Counted from the first letter of the stretch, positions 36,482 to 47,354 are shown. The stretch is DNA of 64,000 bases from CAWJFP01 sp963842155 (GCA_963842155.1 CAWJFP010000006.1:1-64000); one strand, 5' to 3'. The notes: generated from the sequence alone by a model not told the origin. Program-made: numbers and translations.

Positions 36482-37537
36482 ATGGAACAACGCAAGAGAC
36501 AACGAGCGGATCCGCTCCCGGGGACCAAGCCCTCGTCTGCCAAGGCTGAGCGCGACAACGCCGAACGCGGCAAGGCCGATCTGGAGGCGGCGTCGCGCGT
36601 GCTGCGCCTCGAGGCGGCGGCGGTCGAGGGCGTGGCGGCGACGCTCGACGGCGGCTTCGTCGCGGCGCTCGACCGGCTCGCCGCGGTGCGCGGCAGGGCC
36701 GTGGTGACCGGCATGGGCAAGAGCGGCCATATCGCGCGCAAGATCGCTGCGACCCTGGCCTCGACCGGCACGCCCGCCCTCTTCGTCCATCCCGCCGAGG
36801 CGGGCCACGGCGATCTCGGCATGATCACGCGCGACGACGCGGTGCTGGCCCTCTCGAACTCGGGCGAGACGGACGAACTCGCCAACATCATCGACTATGC
36901 CAAGCGCCACGGCATCCCGCTCATCGCCATTACCGGCCAGGCGCCCAGTACGCTGGCCGATGCGGCCGACGTGACGCTCGTCCTGCCCAATACGCCCGAG
37001 GCCTGTCCGCTCGGCCTGGCGCCCACCACCTCGACCATCGCCATGCTGGCCCTCGGCGACGCCATCGCCATCGCGCTGCTCGAGCGGCGCGGCTTCTCGG
37101 CGGACGATTTCCAGGTGCTGCATCCCGGCGGGCAGATCGGACGGCGGCTGCAGCGCGTCTCCGACGTCATGCATCGCGGCGAGGAGATTCCGCTGACGCG
37201 GCCCGGCGTACGCATGTCGGAGGCGCTGCTGGTGATGACGGCGAAGCATTTCGGCTGCGTGGGCGTGGTCGACGCGGAAGGCCGGCTGATCGGCATCGTG
37301 ACCGACGGCGATCTGCGCCGCCATATGGGACCGGCGCTGCTCGAGATGCTCGTCGCCGACGTGATGACCGGACATCCGCAAGCGATCCGGCCCAAGGCGC
37401 TCGCCGCCGAGGCGCTCAATCTGATGAACACCCGCGGCATCGACAACCGCGGCATCGGCTGCCTCTTCGTGGTCGAGGACGGGCGTCCGGTCGGCATCCT
37501 CAATATCCACGACTGCCTGCGCGCCGGGGTCGGCTAG
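36482..37537 (+). CDS. kdsD: arabinose-5-phosphate isomerase (KpsF/GutQ family)
   Basis: Interconverts ribulose-5-phosphate and arabinose-5-phosphate, the first step of Kdo synthesis for LPS. The 351 residues comprise a SIS domain (VTGMGKSGHIARKIAATLAS; AEAGHGDLGMI; LSNSGETDELANII) and two CBS domains from about residue 215. The second CBS holds VVEDGRPVGILNIHD. It starts a compact cluster with lptC 10 bases downstream, tying Kdo supply to LPS transport. Confidence 0.93.
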   Translation: MEQRKRQRADPLPGTKPSSAKAERDNAERGKADLEAASRVLRLEAAAVEGVAATLDGGFVAALDRLAAVRGRAVVTGMGKSGHIARKIAATLASTGTPALFVHPAEAGHGDLGMITRDDAVLALSNSGETDELANIIDYAKRHGIPLIAITGQAPSTLADAADVTLVLPNTPEACPLGLAPTTSTIAMLALGDAIAIALLERRGFSADDFQVLHPGGQIGRRLQRVSDVMHRGEEIPLTRPGVRMSEALLVMTAKHFGCVGVVDAEGRLIGIVTDGDLRRHMGPALLEMLVADVMTGHPQAIRPKALAAEALNLMNTRGIDNRGIGCLFVVEDGRPVGILNIHDCLRAGVG

Positions 37538-37547
37538 ACTGGGCACG

Positions 37548-38240
37548 ATGGCCGAAATCGCCAGCAGCAAGCTGCCCAGGCCGGGTCGCAAAAGGCAAAG
37601 CGGCGCCTCGCGGCCTCCGCCGCATTCGGGCATCGGCGGCATCAGCTATAGCCGCTTCGTCGGCTTCATGCGCATGGCGCTGCCGGCGACCGCCTTGGCC
37701 CTCATCTTGACCGTCATTGCCTGGGCCGAGTTCCAGAAGCGCCCGCCGGCGACGCCGATCGGCAAGGTCAAGATTTCCATGGAGGATGTCGAGCACAATT
37801 CCATGGCCGAGCCGCGCTACCAGGGTCTCGACAAGCATGGCGAGCCCTATACCGTGACGGCGCGGCTCGCCACCAAGCCGAAGCCCACCTCGGACGTGAT
37901 CGAGCTGCAGTCGCCGCAAGCCGACCTCTCGCGCAGCCGGGGCGACTGGGTGACGCTGTCGGCCGATTACGGCGCCTACCGCGAGAGCGAGCAGATCCTC
38001 GACCTGATCGGCTCGGTCAGCCTCTATCACGACAAGGGCTTCGAGTTTCATACCCTCAGCGCCCATATCAACCTGGCGACGAACAGCGCCCAGGGCGAGG
38101 ATCCGGTGAGCGGGCAGGGCCCCTCGGGCGAGGTCACCGCGCAGGGCTTTCGCATCGAGGACAAGGGCGACCGCATCTTCTTCACCGGCCGGACCAACCT
38201 GATCATCCGGCCCGGCCGCAAGGAAGGGTCGCCGCAATGA
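37548..38240 (+). CDS. lptC: LPS export ABC transporter periplasmic protein LptC
   Basis: Single-pass inner-membrane protein that takes LPS from LptB2FG and hands it to LptA. The basic N-terminus is followed by one helix (MALPATALALILTVIAWAEF). A beta-jellyroll region of LptC type then contains YQGLDKHGEPYTVTA and LSADYGAYRESEQILDLIGS. The 230-residue length is normal for alphaproteobacteria. Its stop overlaps the lptA start by four bases. Confidence 0.9.
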   Translation: MAEIASSKLPRPGRKRQSGASRPPPHSGIGGISYSRFVGFMRMALPATALALILTVIAWAEFQKRPPATPIGKVKISMEDVEHNSMAEPRYQGLDKHGEPYTVTARLATKPKPTSDVIELQSPQADLSRSRGDWVTLSADYGAYRESEQILDLIGSVSLYHDKGFEFHTLSAHINLATNSAQGEDPVSGQGPSGEVTAQGFRIEDKGDRIFFTGRTNLIIRPGRKEGSPQ

Positions 38241-39283
38241 GACCCCGCTTCGGCGCGAGCGTCCTCGGCGCGGCCTTGGCGCTGGCACTCCTCGCGGGGG
38301 CGGCCCCGCTCGGCGCCGCCAATCCCGCGCCGGCCGCCGCCGCGCCGATCCTGCCCAAGCCGCCGCCGCCCGCCTCCGTGCCGGCCACGGCACCCGCGCC
38401 GGGCGACGCGGCGCCGTCGGCGCAAAATCCGCAAGGCATTCTCGACTTGACCACCAAGACCGGCGGCGCCCCGGTCGCCATCGTGGCCGACCAGGGGGTC
38501 GAATGGGACCAGAACGCGCAGCGCTATATCGCTCGCGGCAACGCCAAGGCGGTGCGTGGCGACAACACCGTCTACGCCCAGGTGCTGACCGCCTATTACC
38601 GCAAGACGGCGTCCGGCGGCTCCGACGTCTGGCGGCTCGAGGCCGAGGACGACGTCAAGATCACCTCGCCCAACGGCACCGTGCTCGGCGACCGCGCGAT
38701 CTACGACGTGGACAACAACGTCTTCGTCATCACCGGCAAGAAGCTCTCCCTCACCTCGCCCAAGGTCAATCTCACCGCGCGCGACAGCCTGGAATATTAC
38801 CAGCAGAAGCAGATCGCCGTGGCCCGCGGCGACGCGGTCGCCGTCAAGGAGGACCGCATCATCAAGGCCGACGTGCTGGAGGCCCATTTCACGCCCGATC
38901 AGCAGGGCAACCTCCAGGTCACCAGCATGGAGGCTTTCGATCATGTGGTGATCACCACCCCCACCAGCACGGCCCGGGGATTCTACGGCGATTACAGCTT
39001 CGCCACCGGCATGGCGGCGCTTAAAGGATCGGTTAAGATTACTCGTGGACAAGATGAGCTCGACGGCGACTGCGCCGAGGTCAACACCAACAGCGGGGTG
39101 AGCCGCCTCTACCCCTGCGGCGTGGCCAGCGACCAGGTGCGGGGCCTCTTGGTCCCCAAACAGGGCCAGGGCGAGAATGGCTTGACGAACCCGTTGTTGA
39201 GCGGCGGGGCGTCATCGGGCGGGACCTCCTCGGGCTCGCTGAAGAAATCGCCCGCCCACGGCAAGATGAAGCCGGAGGAATGA
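38237..39283 (+). CDS. lptA: LPS transport periplasmic protein LptA
   Basis: Forms the periplasmic bridge for LPS. After a signal peptide (ending near GAAPLGAANP) comes a Pro/Ala-rich linker to about residue 65. An OstA-like beta-jellyroll follows, with GVEWDQNAQRYIARGNAKAV, VLGDRAIYDVDNNVFVITGK and AALKGSVKITRGQDELDGD. A Ser/Gly-rich tail closes 348 residues, well over the length of E. coli LptA (about 185). The extra length lies in linkers at both ends, plus further repeats of the fold. Overlaps lptC. Confidence 0.9.
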   Translation: MRPRFGASVLGAALALALLAGAAPLGAANPAPAAAAPILPKPPPPASVPATAPAPGDAAPSAQNPQGILDLTTKTGGAPVAIVADQGVEWDQNAQRYIARGNAKAVRGDNTVYAQVLTAYYRKTASGGSDVWRLEAEDDVKITSPNGTVLGDRAIYDVDNNVFVITGKKLSLTSPKVNLTARDSLEYYQQKQIAVARGDAVAVKEDRIIKADVLEAHFTPDQQGNLQVTSMEAFDHVVITTPTSTARGFYGDYSFATGMAALKGSVKITRGQDELDGDCAEVNTNSGVSRLYPCGVASDQVRGLLVPKQGQGENGLTNPLLSGGASSGGTSSGSLKKSPAHGKMKPEE

Positions 39284-39394
39284 AGCCGAAGGAATAAAGG
39301 CGGAGGACTCAAGGCGGCGCGAGAGGGAAGAGGGCCTCGAACGGAGGGCCGGTTTTCCGTCGCTCGCGCGGGGGATAAGGAGTAGGCTCGGACG

Positions 39395-40192
39395 ATGAAG
39401 CGAGCGAAGACGACGTCTCAGACGAGCGCGCCCGCGGCCGAGCAATCCGGCCCGCGCCTTGTCGCCGTTAATGCCGGCCTCGAGGCGCGCAATCTCGGCA
39501 AGCGCTTCAAGAAGCGCCCCGTGCTGCGCAATGTCAGCCTCGCCGTGCAGCGCGGCGAGGCGGTCGGCCTCCTGGGACCCAACGGCGCCGGCAAGACCAC
39601 CTGCTTCTACATCATCACCGGCCTGATCTCGGCCGATTACGGCAGCATCCTGCTCGACGGCCAGGACATCACGGATTTCCCCATGTACCGCCGCGCCCGG
39701 CTCGGCGTCGGCTACCTGCCGCAGGAGGCATCGATCTTCCGCGGCATGACGGTCGAGCAGAACATCCGTGCCGTGCTCGAGGTGGTCGAGCGCGACCGCG
39801 ACAAGCGGGCGCAGCTTCTGGACGATCTCCTGGCCGAGTTCTCCATCACCCATCTGCGCCGCGCGCCCGCCCTCTCGCTCTCGGGCGGCGAGCGGCGGCG
39901 CTGCGAGATCGCCCGCGCGCTCGCCTCGCAGCCCCATTTCATCCTGCTCGACGAGCCGTTGGCCGGCATCGATCCCATCGCCCTCTCCGACATCCGCGAT
40001 CTCGTCTCCCATCTCAAGGACCGCGGCATCGGCGTGCTCATCACAGACCATAATGTGCGCGAGACGCTCGACATCGTCGACCGGGCCTACATCATCCATA
40101 ACGGCCAGGTGCTGATGGAGGGCAAGCCGAGCGAGATCGTGGCGCATGAGGATGTGCGGCGCTTCTATCTCGGCGAGCGCTTCAGCCTGTAG
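39395..40192 (+). CDS. lptB: LPS export ABC transporter ATP-binding protein LptB
   Basis: ATPase that powers LPS extraction from the inner membrane together with LptF and LptG (not in this window). Walker A is GPNGAGKTT, the signature LSGGERRR, Walker B FILLDEPLAGID and the H-loop ITDHNV. GYLPQEASIFRGMTVEQNI is typical of LptB. A 27-residue polar N-terminal extension precedes the domain; total 265 residues. Located between lptA and rpoN, the classic arrangement. Confidence 0.96.
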   Translation: MKRAKTTSQTSAPAAEQSGPRLVAVNAGLEARNLGKRFKKRPVLRNVSLAVQRGEAVGLLGPNGAGKTTCFYIITGLISADYGSILLDGQDITDFPMYRRARLGVGYLPQEASIFRGMTVEQNIRAVLEVVERDRDKRAQLLDDLLAEFSITHLRRAPALSLSGGERRRCEIARALASQPHFILLDEPLAGIDPIALSDIRDLVSHLKDRGIGVLITDHNVRETLDIVDRAYIIHNGQVLMEGKPSEIVAHEDVRRFYLGERFSL

Positions 40193-40273
40193 CGCCGTCA
40201 TGAACACGAGCCCTCCCGAGACGACCCTCCCCCTCAAGGGGGGAAGAGCCTCGCGCGCATAGGGGCAGCGGCC

Positions 40274-41839
40274 GTGGCCCTCACCACTCGCCTCGACGTC
40301 CGGCAGTCCCAGTCGCTGGTGATGACACCGCAGCTACAGCAGGCGATCAAGCTGCTGCAGATGTCGAACCTCGAGCTCAGCGCCTTCGTCGAGGGCGAGA
40401 TCGAGCAGAACCCGCTGCTCGAGCGCGACGATGGTCCGGAGGAGCTCGGCGCCACCGAGGAGGGAGGCGCCGACCAGAACGGCGCCAAGGAAGGTGCGGA
40501 GGGCGAGCCGCGCGAGACGGCGGAGGCCGAGCCCGCGAGCCCCGAGGAGCGCGATTCGGACGAGCTCGCCGCCGCCGACAATCTCTTCGCGCCCTCCGAC
40601 GGGCCGCTCGACACGGATTACGAGAACCTCTGGGAGGGTGCGGGCTCGGCGGACCATGCGGGGCCGCTGCCCGATTCCTACGCCAGCTGGGGCAACAGCC
40701 GCGGCGGCAGCTTCGAGGATGGCAGCTTCGATCTCGAGCAGACGATCTCGGACAAAGCCAGCTTGCGCGACCATCTCGTCGAGCAGCTCGGCATGGATCT
40801 GACCGACCCGGTCGACCGCATCATCGGCGTTCATCTCGTCGACATGCTGGATGAGGCGGGCTATCTCATGGGCGATCTCGGCCAGGTCGCCGCGCAGCTC
40901 GGCTGCGAGCGCGCGCGCGTCGAGGCCACGCTTCTGCGCCTTCAGCATCTCGACCCGCCTGGCGTCTTCGCGCGCAGTCTTTCCGAATGCCTGGCGCTGC
41001 AGCTGCGCGACCGCGGCCGGCTCGACCCCTGCATGGCGACGCTGCTCGAGCATCTCGACCTGCTCGGCAAGCGCGACTTTCCCGCGCTCCGCAAGCTCTG
41101 CGGCGTCCCGAGCGAGGATCTGCTCGAGATGGCGGCCGAGATTCGCGCGCTCAATCCCAAGCCGGGATTCGCCTTCGATGCCGCCGTGGCGCAGGCCGTC
41201 ACGCCCGACGTCATCATGCGCGCCCATCCCGACGGCGACTGGCAGATCGAGCTCAATGCCGAGACCCTGCCGCGCGTGCTCGTCAACACGCAGTATTACG
41301 CGCGGGTGAGCCGCAAGCTGCGCAGCAAGACCGAGCGGGACTATCTCTCCGAACGCTTCCAGTCGGCCAATTGGCTGGTCAAGTCGCTGCATCAGCGCGC
41401 GACGACCATCCTCAAGGTGGCGAGCGAGATCGTGCGCCAGCAGGACGGTTTCTTCGCTTATGGCGTCCAGCATCTGAAGCCGCTCGTGCTGCGCGACATC
41501 GCCACCGCCATCGAGATGCACGAAAGCACGGTGAGCCGCGTCACCACGAACAAATACATGGCCACCCCGCGCGGCATGTTCGAGCTCAAATATTTCTTCA
41601 CCTCCTCGATCGCGAGCTCGGAAGGAGGCCTCGCCCATTCCGCCGAGGCGGTGCGTTTCCGCATCCGATCCCTGATCGACGCCGAGCCGCCCCAGGACGT
41701 GCTTTCCGACGACAAGATCGTCGAGATGCTGCGCAAGGAAGGCATGGATATCGCCCGCCGCACGGTCGCCAAATACCGGGAATCGCTCAAGATTCCGTCA
41801 TCCGTACAGCGCCGGCGCGAGAAGGCTGCTGCGCTGTGA
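40274..41839 (+). CDS. rpoN: RNA polymerase sigma-54 factor
   Basis: Directs polymerase to -24/-12 promoters of nitrogen and other genes and needs enhancer-binding activators. Region I is Gln/Leu-rich (QSQSLVMTPQLQQAIKLLQM), followed by an acidic region II. The core-binding and DNA-binding regions come next, with the RpoN box ARRTVAKYRE near the C-terminus. It has 521 residues. The start is GTG at 40274, fixed by the conserved LTTRLDVRQSQSL. It is followed by hpf and ptsN as in many proteobacteria. Confidence 0.96.
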   Translation: MALTTRLDVRQSQSLVMTPQLQQAIKLLQMSNLELSAFVEGEIEQNPLLERDDGPEELGATEEGGADQNGAKEGAEGEPRETAEAEPASPEERDSDELAAADNLFAPSDGPLDTDYENLWEGAGSADHAGPLPDSYASWGNSRGGSFEDGSFDLEQTISDKASLRDHLVEQLGMDLTDPVDRIIGVHLVDMLDEAGYLMGDLGQVAAQLGCERARVEATLLRLQHLDPPGVFARSLSECLALQLRDRGRLDPCMATLLEHLDLLGKRDFPALRKLCGVPSEDLLEMAAEIRALNPKPGFAFDAAVAQAVTPDVIMRAHPDGDWQIELNAETLPRVLVNTQYYARVSRKLRSKTERDYLSERFQSANWLVKSLHQRATTILKVASEIVRQQDGFFAYGVQHLKPLVLRDIATAIEMHESTVSRVTTNKYMATPRGMFELKYFFTSSIASSEGGLAHSAEAVRFRIRSLIDAEPPQDVLSDDKIVEMLRKEGMDIARRTVAKYRESLKIPSSVQRRREKAAAL

Positions 41840-41979
41840 CAAGCGGCCCCCCGAGGGCCGCCGCGCTTGACTTGGCGGCGGCGTCTCTCTAAGGTCCGGC
41901 GCCTTGATTGCCGCCGCTCCGTCAAGGGCGCCCGGCGATGGCCGTGTTAAGGATTAAGGCGCACGACAGGCGGACGGCC

Positions 41980-42561
41980 ATGAAAGTTGCCACCTCAGGC
42001 AAGCAGCTCGACATTGGCGATGCGCTTCGGGAGCATATCCAGGAGACGCTCGATCAGGCGGTCGAGAAATATTTCGGTAACGCGCAGGAGGCCCATGTGG
42101 TGCTGTCGCGCCAGGCCCATTTGTACAGGGCCGACATCGCCGTGCATGTCGGCCGCAACATCCTCGTCCAGGGCCATGCCGAGGCGGACGCGCCCTATCC
42201 GGCCGTCGATCTCGCGGTCGAGCATGTGGGCAAGCGGTTGCGCCGCTACAAGCGCCGGTTGCGCGACCATTACCGGCGCCAGGACCAGATCGCGGCCGGC
42301 ACCGAGGCGCAGCAATATGTTCTTGCGCCCGCCCCCGAGGCCGAGCGCGAGGAGGAGGCGGGCAGCGACAAGCCCGTAGTGATCGCGGAATTGACGACAA
42401 CGATCGATACCATGACGGCGAGCGAGGCGGTGATGCGGCTCGATCTCGCGGACGTGCCGGCCATGCTGTTCCGCAACAGCGCCCATGGCGGCCTCAACAT
42501 GGTCTACCGCCGCCCGGACGGGAACATCGGCTGGGTCGACCCGCGCGGCGGCGCGAGCTGA
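41980..42561 (+). CDS. hpf: ribosome hibernation promoting factor, long form
   Basis: Binds the ribosome decoding region in stationary phase and dimerises 70S particles. Residues 1-100 are the HPF/RaiA fold (QLDIGDALREHIQETLDQAV; HAEADAPYPAVDLAVEHVGK; KRRLRDHYRR). After a linker, a C-terminal dimerisation domain (ASEAVMRLDLADVPAMLFRN) shows the long form; 193 residues. The ATG at 41980 gives the conserved MKVATSGKQLDIG start. Confidence 0.92.
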   Translation: MKVATSGKQLDIGDALREHIQETLDQAVEKYFGNAQEAHVVLSRQAHLYRADIAVHVGRNILVQGHAEADAPYPAVDLAVEHVGKRLRRYKRRLRDHYRRQDQIAAGTEAQQYVLAPAPEAEREEEAGSDKPVVIAELTTTIDTMTASEAVMRLDLADVPAMLFRNSAHGGLNMVYRRPDGNIGWVDPRGGAS

Positions 42562-42604
42562 GCCCCATGCCCTCTGCTGGGACCATGTCATCTGGGGAGT
42601 GGTG

Positions 42605-43069
42605 ATGGAAATCGCCGATCTCATCACGCTCGAGGGCGTGATCCCGAATCTCAAGGTCGCCGGCAAGAAGCAGGCGCTGCAGGAGCTCGCCAAGCGCGCC
42701 GCCGAGGTCACCGGCCAGCCCGACCGCGCCATCTTCGAGGTGCTGCTCGAGCGCGAGCGGCTCGGCACCACCGGCGTCGGCAACGGCATCGCCATCCCGC
42801 ACGGCAAGCTGCCGCAACTCACGCGCCTCTATGGCCTTTTCGCGCGGCTCGAGAACCCGATCAATTTCGAGGCGATCGACGAGCAGCCGGTCGATCTCAT
42901 CTTTCTTCTGCTCGCGCCCGAGCAGGCCGGCGCCGACCACCTGAAGGCGCTCGCGCGCGTCTCGCGGCTTTTGCGCGACCGCGGCATCTGCGAGAAGCTC
43001 AGGGGCTCGGATTCCGCCGAGGCGCTCTACGCGCTGCTCACCGATTCGGCGACGAGCCGGGCGGCATAG
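42605..43069 (+). CDS. ptsN: PTS IIA-like nitrogen regulatory protein PtsN
   Basis: Phosphoryl acceptor of the nitrogen-related phosphotransferase chain, affecting potassium, nitrogen and envelope control. The 154-residue EIIA(Ntr) protein has the phosphorylated histidine in GNGIAIPHGKLPQL. Flanking motifs are ERERLGTTGVG and PVDLIFLLLAPE. A GTG at 42602 is an alternative start one codon upstream. It ends the rpoN operon. Family-B repeat DNA follows. Confidence 0.94.
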   Translation: MEIADLITLEGVIPNLKVAGKKQALQELAKRAAEVTGQPDRAIFEVLLERERLGTTGVGNGIAIPHGKLPQLTRLYGLFARLENPINFEAIDEQPVDLIFLLLAPEQAGADHLKALARVSRLLRDRGICEKLRGSDSAEALYALLTDSATSRAA

Positions 43070-43112
43070 GCAAGTACAGACCGCGGAAACCTCAAGCGAA
43101 CGTCCTCATGGC

Positions 43113-43220
43113 TCGAGACGCGCGGGCCTTGAGCCCGCGCTCCTCGCCCCGAGGATGTGTGCTTTCGACGAATTGCCTCGTCCTGAGGAGACGGCGAAGC
43201 CGCCGTCTCGAAGGGCGAGG
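43113..43220. repeat. dispersed intergenic repeat, family B copy 2
   Basis: Matches the element at 13245-13348. It has TCGAGACGCGCGGGCC, then GAGCCCGCGCTCCTCGCC, GAGGATG, and GGCGAAGCCGCCGTCTCGAA. It lies between the convergent ptsN and DUF1150 genes. Confidence 0.75.
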
Positions 43221-43230
43221 CGCGTGCCCG

Positions 43231-43446
43231 TCAATGCACGCTGACGGGCTCGAGCTCGTGCTGCTTGGCGGCGGCGAAGGCAAGATCGCGACTCGGCGCG
43301 AGCGCAAGCCGCGTGCCGTCGGCGGAATGGATGGCGTAGGCGATGCTGCCGTTAGCCTCCACTTTCGCGACATAGGCGACGTTCTCGGCACCCCAGGCAT
43401 AAAGTTCCTGGGAAGTCATCTGGCGAAGCGTCATTGCATTGGACAT
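43231..43446 (-). CDS. DUF1150 family small protein
   Basis: A 71-residue protein (MSNAMTLRQMTSQELYAWG, then ENVAYVAKVEANGSIAYAI and ending with QHELEPVSVH). The pattern is DUF1150, a small family of unknown function that in alphaproteobacteria usually follows a small heat-shock gene, as here. GGAGGG lies eight bases before the ATG at 43446, which decides the start over an ATG 15 bases upstream. It is probably co-transcribed with hsp20. Confidence 0.85.
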   Translation of the reverse strand: MSNAMTLRQMTSQELYAWGAENVAYVAKVEANGSIAYAIHSADGTRLALAPSRDLAFAAAKQHELEPVSVH

Positions 43447-43489
43447 TTCTTTTCCCTCCATGACGGGCCGGCGTTGCGCGCCACCCGCC

Positions 43490-43954
43490 TCAAGGCTGGG
43501 TCTTCTGGGCCTCGATATCGATCGTCTCGGGTTCGCGTCCCTTCGCCGCCGGCTTGATGGCGATGGAACGCACCATCGTCTCGGGTCGCGGCCGGCGCAG
43601 GTCGAGATGGAGAAGGCCGTTATCGAGCTCGGCGCCCACCACCTCGATGCCGTCCGCCAGGATGAAGCTGCGCTGGAACTGGCGCGCGGCGATGCCGCGG
43701 TGGAGGAAGACGCGTCGCTTGTCGTCGCTTTGCTTGCCGCGGACGGTCAGCTGGCTGTCCGCGAGCTGCACGCTCAGCTCCTCGACGGCGAAGCCCGCGA
43801 CCGCGAGCGTGATGCGGAGACCGTTGTCCCCGATCTGCTCGATGTTGTAGGGCGGATAGCCGTCGGCGGCGGCTTTGCTGATCCGTTCCACCGCCTGCTC
43901 GAATTGGTCGAAGCCGAGCAGGAGCGGGCTGTTGAACAGCGACAAGCGGGCCAT
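43490..43954 (-). CDS. Hsp20/IbpA-type small heat-shock protein
   Basis: ATP-independent holdase that protects unfolding proteins. The 154 residues start MARLSLFNSPLLLGFDQFEQ, a class-A rhizobial sHsp-type N-terminus. The alpha-crystallin domain contains YNIEQIGDNGLRITLAVAGF and the late GAELDNGLLHLDLRRP. The C-terminal tail is Pro/Thr rich, and the I-x-I anchor appears as SIAI or IDIE. AGAGGAG six to seven bases before the ATG at 43954 sets the start. A sigma-32-like promoter lies upstream. Confidence 0.92.
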   Translation of the reverse strand: MARLSLFNSPLLLGFDQFEQAVERISKAAADGYPPYNIEQIGDNGLRITLAVAGFAVEELSVQLADSQLTVRGKQSDDKRRVFLHRGIAARQFQRSFILADGIEVVGAELDNGLLHLDLRRPRPETMVRSIAIKPAAKGREPETIDIEAQKTQP

Positions 43955-44036
43955 CGATATCTCCTCTGACGAGCGAGTAAAGCCCACTGGGTCCAAAAAC
44001 GGCACCCGGTCGTGACGGCCCGAAACGGCACCGCCA
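43955..44036 (-). ncRNA. possible ROSE-like RNA thermometer in the hsp20 leader
   Basis: The leader from the predicted start of transcription to the ATG is about 80 bases, as in ROSE elements of rhizobial small heat-shock genes. At 43961-43977 the RNA reads CUCGCUCGUCAGAGGAG. A UCGCU (the U-Y-G-C-U signature) stands opposite the ribosome site AGGAG in a short imperfect hairpin. Upstream GC-rich hairpins are plausible, but I have not folded the RNA. Confidence 0.4.
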
Positions 44037-44043
44037 CGCTCTT

Positions 44044-44073
44044 TAAATGGGCCTTCCGACCAAGGCGATCAAG
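44044..44073 (-). promoter_or_regulatory. sigma-32 (RpoH)-like heat-shock promoter of hsp20
   Basis: On the minus strand CTTGAT is followed after 16 bases by CCCATTTA. This is close to the heat-shock consensus CTTGAA-13 to 15-CCCCATTTA. It lies about 90 bases before the hsp20 ATG and is the only such match in the intergenic region. Confidence 0.65.
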
Positions 44074-44267
44074 TGGATAGACCCCGGCCGGGCGGAGGCT
44101 CGTCCATAACCATTCGGTGGCAGGGTTTCGGCGCTCCCTTAAGGCGAAGAGGTTTCGGGACTTTGCCGCAGGCGGCGGCGGCCGAAGCCGCGCGCGCCGG
44201 TACGCTGCCGGCGATGTCACGCCCCGGGCATTGTGCCCGCGGCTGTCCGGTTCCAGTCGCCCCTTTC

Positions 44268-45689
<1,422 letters not shown>

Positions 45690-45703
45690 ATGCCGTTCCT
45701 CTC

Positions 45704-47354
45704 CTAAACCCGTCTCTTGTCGAACTCGGCGCGCGTGCCGCCGCCATAGCGCTTCAGCGCGCCCTTCTCGCCGACCGCGTTGGGGCGCTGGAAAATCCAG
45801 TTCTGCCAGGCCGAGAGCCGGCCGAAGATCTTCGATTCCATCGTCTCGGGCCCGGCGAAGCGCAGGGAGGCCTCCATACCGCTGAGCGCGTCGGGGGAGA
45901 AGCTGGCGCGCTCCTCGAGCACGAGGCGGATCTCGTCGGGCCAGTCGATATCGTCGGGCGTGAAGGTGACGAGGCCCGCTTCGTCGGCCGCGCGCGCGCC
46001 CAGCTCCTGTCCGATGAGGCCGCGCGCCGCCTCGAGCCGCTCGGGCTCGCCCAAGAGGCGGCTTTCGAGGCGGGTGAGCCCGTTGGGCATCGGATAAAGG
46101 CCGAAATTCATCTCCGTCAGGCGCAGGCTCGCCGGCGGCCGATTGTCGCCCTCGCGCGCGCCGTCGAGCATGTAGCCGCGATCGGCGGCGAGCACGAGCT
46201 CGAGGAGCGTGCCCGCGAAGCAGCTGCCCGGCTCGATCAGCGCGATGAGCGAGCGCGAGCTCACGTCGAGGCGCTTGAGGCAGCGCTTGAGGAAGAGGGT
46301 GATCTCGCGCACCAGCCAATCCGAGCGGTGGGCGAGAAGCAGCGTGTCATAGGCCTCGACGAGCGCGGCGTCGCCCTCGCTCTTGAACATCCAGCTGCCG
46401 ATCTCGGGCTCGTTGGCGCGGAGATGCGAGGATGGCGTCGTCGAGCGCGCGGGCAAGCGCCAAGGGCCAGAAGCTGGCACCCTCGCGGTGGATGCCGGCG
46501 AGATCGCCGGGCGGCGCGCTCGCGGGTCCGAGGACGGTGAACTCCGCCACGCCCAGCGCGCGGTCGAGGGCCACGCGCAGGGTCGGATAGCGGATCTGGT
46601 CGCCCTCGATGCGGCGGCCGAGCGGCGTGAGCGCGATCCCCTTGGCCGAGGCGGGTCTGGCCGAGCGCGCGGCGAGCGCCTCGGCGCGCGCCCGCGCCGC
46701 CGCGTCGAGGCGGGAGCGCGGCACCAGCTCGTCCACCAGCCGCCAATCGAGCGCGCGGCGGCCCTTCACCCCCTCCTCGACAGTGCAGAAGAAATCGGCG
46801 CGGTCGCGCCGCACCTTGCGCTTGTCGACGAGGCGCGTGAGCCCGCCCGTGCCCGGCAGCACGGCGAGGAGGGCCACCTCGGGCAGCGAGACGGAGGTAT
46901 TGCCGTCATCCGCCATGACGATATGGTCGCAAGCCAGCGCCAGCTCGTAGCCGCCGCCCGCGCAAGGCCCGTTCACCGCGCAGACGAAGGCGAGGCCGGA
47001 ATGCTGGCTCGAATCCTCCATGCCGTTGCGCGTCTCGTTGGTGAATTTGCAGAAATTGACCTTCTCGTTATGGCTCGACTGGCTGAGCATGCGGATATTG
47101 GCGCCCGCGCAGAAGACGCGCTCTTTGGCCGAGGCGAGGATTACCGCGCCGACTTGCGGATGCTCGAAGCGGATGCGCTGGAGCGCGTCGTGGAGCTCGA
47201 TATCGACGCCCAGGTCGTAGGAGTTGAGCTTGAGCTCGTAGCCCTCCTTGAGGCCGCCATCCTCCTTCACGTCCATGGCCAGGACGGCGACGCGGCCCTC
47301 GAAGCCGAGCTTCCAATGCTTGTAGCGGTCCGGATGCGTCTCGAAGCTGATCAT
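45704..47354 (-). CDS. boxC: 2,3-epoxybenzoyl-CoA dihydrolase BoxC, one frameshift
   Basis: Opens the epoxide ring to 3,4-dehydroadipyl-CoA semialdehyde and formate. The protein has two crotonase-like parts. The first shows SAKERVFCAGANIRMLSQSS and NGPCAGGGYELALACDHIVM. The second contains IALIEPGSCFAGTLLELVLA and SAWQNWIFQRPNAVG near the end. The frame breaks near 46424-46431; removing one base joins ARALDDAIL to HLRANEPEIGSWMFKSEGD and gives about 549 residues, the family length. It is preceded by a palindromic operator candidate and followed by boxB. Confidence 0.92.
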
